DNA of 6,655 nucleotides, from positions 1 through 6,655 of the forward strand of contig QHRC01000109.1 in NCBI GenBank assembly GCA_003219995.1. Reading direction: 5' to 3'. The translations under genes and the position numbers were made by a program. This document shows positions 5,690 to 6,655 of the stretch, piece after piece; within the stretch, counting starts at the first letter, position 1, and each line of letters opens with the position of its first letter. The stretch is from Verrucomicrobiota bacterium. GTDB taxonomy: Bacteria > Verrucomicrobiota > Verrucomicrobiia > Chthoniobacterales > UBA10450. Below the pieces are notes generated by a model, which saw nothing but the letters and a program-made list of their open reading frames with translations, searched no databases and had not been told where the DNA came from.

Positions 5690-6099
5690 TTAAGATGGCG
5701 CGTAAGTCTCGAACTTCGGCAGCTTCGGGTCCATTTGGTCCCACGGCTGTGCGTCGGATGTCCATATATGCACTGCGGCTTGAATAAGGTTGGATCGTCC
5801 AGGCTTGCGGCGTTAATGCCCTGTCCTTTATCGGCGCCACCGCCGAAGAGCCGCGAACCGCAGTCTGCGCAGAAGCCACGCTTATTGTGACCGACGGCCC
5901 CGCTTGAAGTGGAATAATAACGCGGCGCGCCTTTAGTGATTTTGAAGGCTTTCGCCGGCACATAGACCACAGCCGAAAACGCAGTGCCAGTGGCGCGTTG
6001 GCAGTCCCGACAATGGCAGTTAAACATCGCGGTCGGCTCCGCGTTGCATTCGTAGCGAATCGCGCCGCAAGCGCATCCGCCGATAAAGGAAGAAGGCAT
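5665..6099 (-). CDS. GFA/CENP-V family zinc protein, C-terminus altered by a one-base frameshift
   Basis: A 144-aa protein as read, of the glutathione-dependent formaldehyde-activating (GFA) family; most members have unknown substrates. Zinc ligands are visible: Cys9 and Cys11 (GGCACG) with Cys77 and Cys80 (CADC) for one site, and Cys28, Cys30 and Cys33 (CHCRDC) for the other. INAASLDDPTLFKPQ (95-109) is the usual late family motif. After Gln109 the frame departs from the family. Adding one base between 5772 and 5773 restores MHIWTSDAQPWDQMDPK followed by LPKFETYAPS and a stop at 5690-5692, the canonical C-terminus (136 aa). The present frame instead ends 25 nt further on with a CSCSCS tail. 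The zinc core is intact, so some activity may remain. The ATG at 6099 is preferred to TTG at 6123 because the family starts just before the GGCxCG motif. It lies 30 nt after the hydrolase gene, probably in the same transcript. Confidence 0.9.
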   Translation of the reverse strand: MPSSFIGGCACGAIRYECNAEPTAMFNCHCRDCQRATGTAFSAVVYVPAKAFKITKGAPRYYSTSSGAVGHNKRGFCADCGSRLFGGGADKGQGINAASLDDPTLFKPQCIYGHPTHSRGTKWTRSCRSSRLTRHLNSCSCSCS

Positions 6100-6100
6100 A

Positions 6101-6117
6101 GGATCAGAGGTCAGGGT
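6101..6117 (-). repeat. Short copy of the 7-nt TCTGAYC repeat upstream of the GFA start
   Basis: On the - strand CCCTGACC is followed by TCTGATCC, two units related to the array at 501-542. It fills the space where a ribosome-binding site for the GFA gene would lie. It is short, so the family assignment is tentative. Confidence 0.35.
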
Positions 6118-6129
6118 CGGCAACCATTT

Positions 6130-6655
6130 TTATCGATCGGCTTTCGCAGTCTTAGCAGGAAAAGCTTTTACAAACTGCTCTGAATCCGAAACCCAGCCAA
6201 ATAATACTTCGGCGTTTAGGAGCGAAGCTTCGTGGTTTGTTCTCGGCAAATCTTGGCCGACGGGCTCGCTCATGCAATCTCTGAGCAAAACACAAAGATA
6301 ATCCCTGAACATCGCGTCTCGCACAGTCGACTCCACGCATATGCTCGTGGTTACGCCTGTGACGATCAGGTATTTGATCCCCAACTTTTTCAGCGTCGCA
6401 TCCAAGTCGGTTTCGTAGAACCCGCTGAATCGCGTCTTATAAACCACGATTTCGTTGGCCTGCGGTTTTAGCTCGGGAACAATGTCGGTGTCCCACGTCT
6501 CGCGAATTAGCACGCGGCTTTCGCGTCCATCCGGAGCCCGAATCTTCTGGCCGACGCCAAATTTCAAATGCCGGGTGCGGTTTACCGAATCGGGCGCGCC
6601 CAAGTCGGAGAGGTCCGCGCGATACCCCATCTTCAGATAAATGATTTTCAACCCG
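6130..6655 (-). CDS. Isochorismatase-like cysteine hydrolase, RutB-like (5' partial)
   Basis: Member of the isochorismatase/cysteine hydrolase superfamily (amidohydrolases with an Asp-Lys-Cys triad). The frame is open to the right edge. The TTG at 6651 is an internal Leu (GLKIIYLKMGYR), so the first roughly 55 residues, including the catalytic Asp of the usual VVDMQ strand, are missing from view. Numbering from that Leu, Lys72 (VYKTRFSGFY) and nucleophile Cys105 (TSICVESTVRD) are present. Stretches such as RFSGFYETDLDATL, TGVTTSICVESTVRD and LFGWVSDSEQF closely resemble RutB, the ureidoacrylate amidohydrolase of pyrimidine catabolism, including its closing FGWVSD motif. Other relatives (N-carbamoylsarcosine amidase, maleamate amidohydrolase) fit less well. 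It is the first visible gene of the - strand run, with GFA 30 nt downstream and a RidA-family gene one further. The exact substrate is not provable here. Confidence 0.9.
   Translation of the reverse strand, partial: GLKIIYLKMGYRADLSDLGAPDSVNRTRHLKFGVGQKIRAPDGRESRVLIRETWDTDIVPELKPQANEIVVYKTRFSGFYETDLDATLKKLGIKYLIVTGVTTSICVESTVRDAMFRDYLCVLLRDCMSEPVGQDLPRTNHEASLLNAEVLFGWVSDSEQFVKAFPAKTAKADR

Noticed and set aside
5604..5963. Second - strand frame overlapping the GFA gene
   Set aside because: It is not the frame that restores the GFA C-terminus; its translation is Arg/Ser-rich without motifs.

Overview
The window reads as a stretch of soil-type bacterial chromosome. One truncated gene lies on the + strand at the left edge, followed by six co-directional genes on the - strand. 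A Verrucomicrobiota-like source (Chthoniobacterales type) is my best guess. It rests on the large cyclase/TolB-like/TPR protein, on the short-period intergenic repeats and on the lack of Shine-Dalgarno motifs. This is inference, and an acidobacterial source is not excluded. I saw no tRNA, rRNA, CRISPR array, transposase or phage gene.

Layout: 2-406 (+) is the C-terminal receiver domain of a response regulator or hybrid histidine kinase whose start lies off the window. It converges on 545-1822 (-), a complete kynureninase (kynU). Upstream of kynU on the same strand are 1983-4454 (class III nucleotide cyclase, one membrane helix, TolB-like domain, TPR array), 4597-5079 (VOC/glyoxalase-fold protein), 5135-5563 (RidA family, resembling 2-aminomuconate deaminase), 5665-6099 (GFA-family zinc protein with a one-base frameshift near its C-terminus) and 6130-6655 (RutB-like cysteine hydrolase, N-terminus off the right edge). 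In transcription order the - strand runs hydrolase, GFA, RidA, VOC, cyclase, kynU, with gaps of about 30, 126, 55, 142 and 160 nt. The first four could share a transcript. The cyclase and kynU may have their own promoters.

How the genes may work together: the kynureninase carries the residues that define 3-hydroxykynurenine preference in the human enzyme, so it probably makes 3-hydroxyanthranilate. The RidA protein resembles the deaminase acting later in 3-hydroxyanthranilate breakdown. Together they suggest parts of an oxidative tryptophan/kynurenine catabolic route, although the ring-cleavage, decarboxylase and dehydrogenase steps are not in the window. The hydrolase is close to RutB (pyrimidine catabolism), which also works beside a RidA-family protein, so a Rut-like amide/enamine pathway is a competing reading. 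The cyclase could be a signalling protein with an extracytoplasmic sensor, but its base-recognition residues are non-canonical.

The intergenic spaces hold several short-period imperfect repeats with units of about 6, 7 and 9 nt. They recur in different gaps and orientations and reach into the initiation regions of three genes. I found no convincing novel multi-gene defence or mobile system. The most notable points are the predicted kynureninase specificity, the GFA frameshift, the cyclase active-site substitutions and the intergenic repeats.
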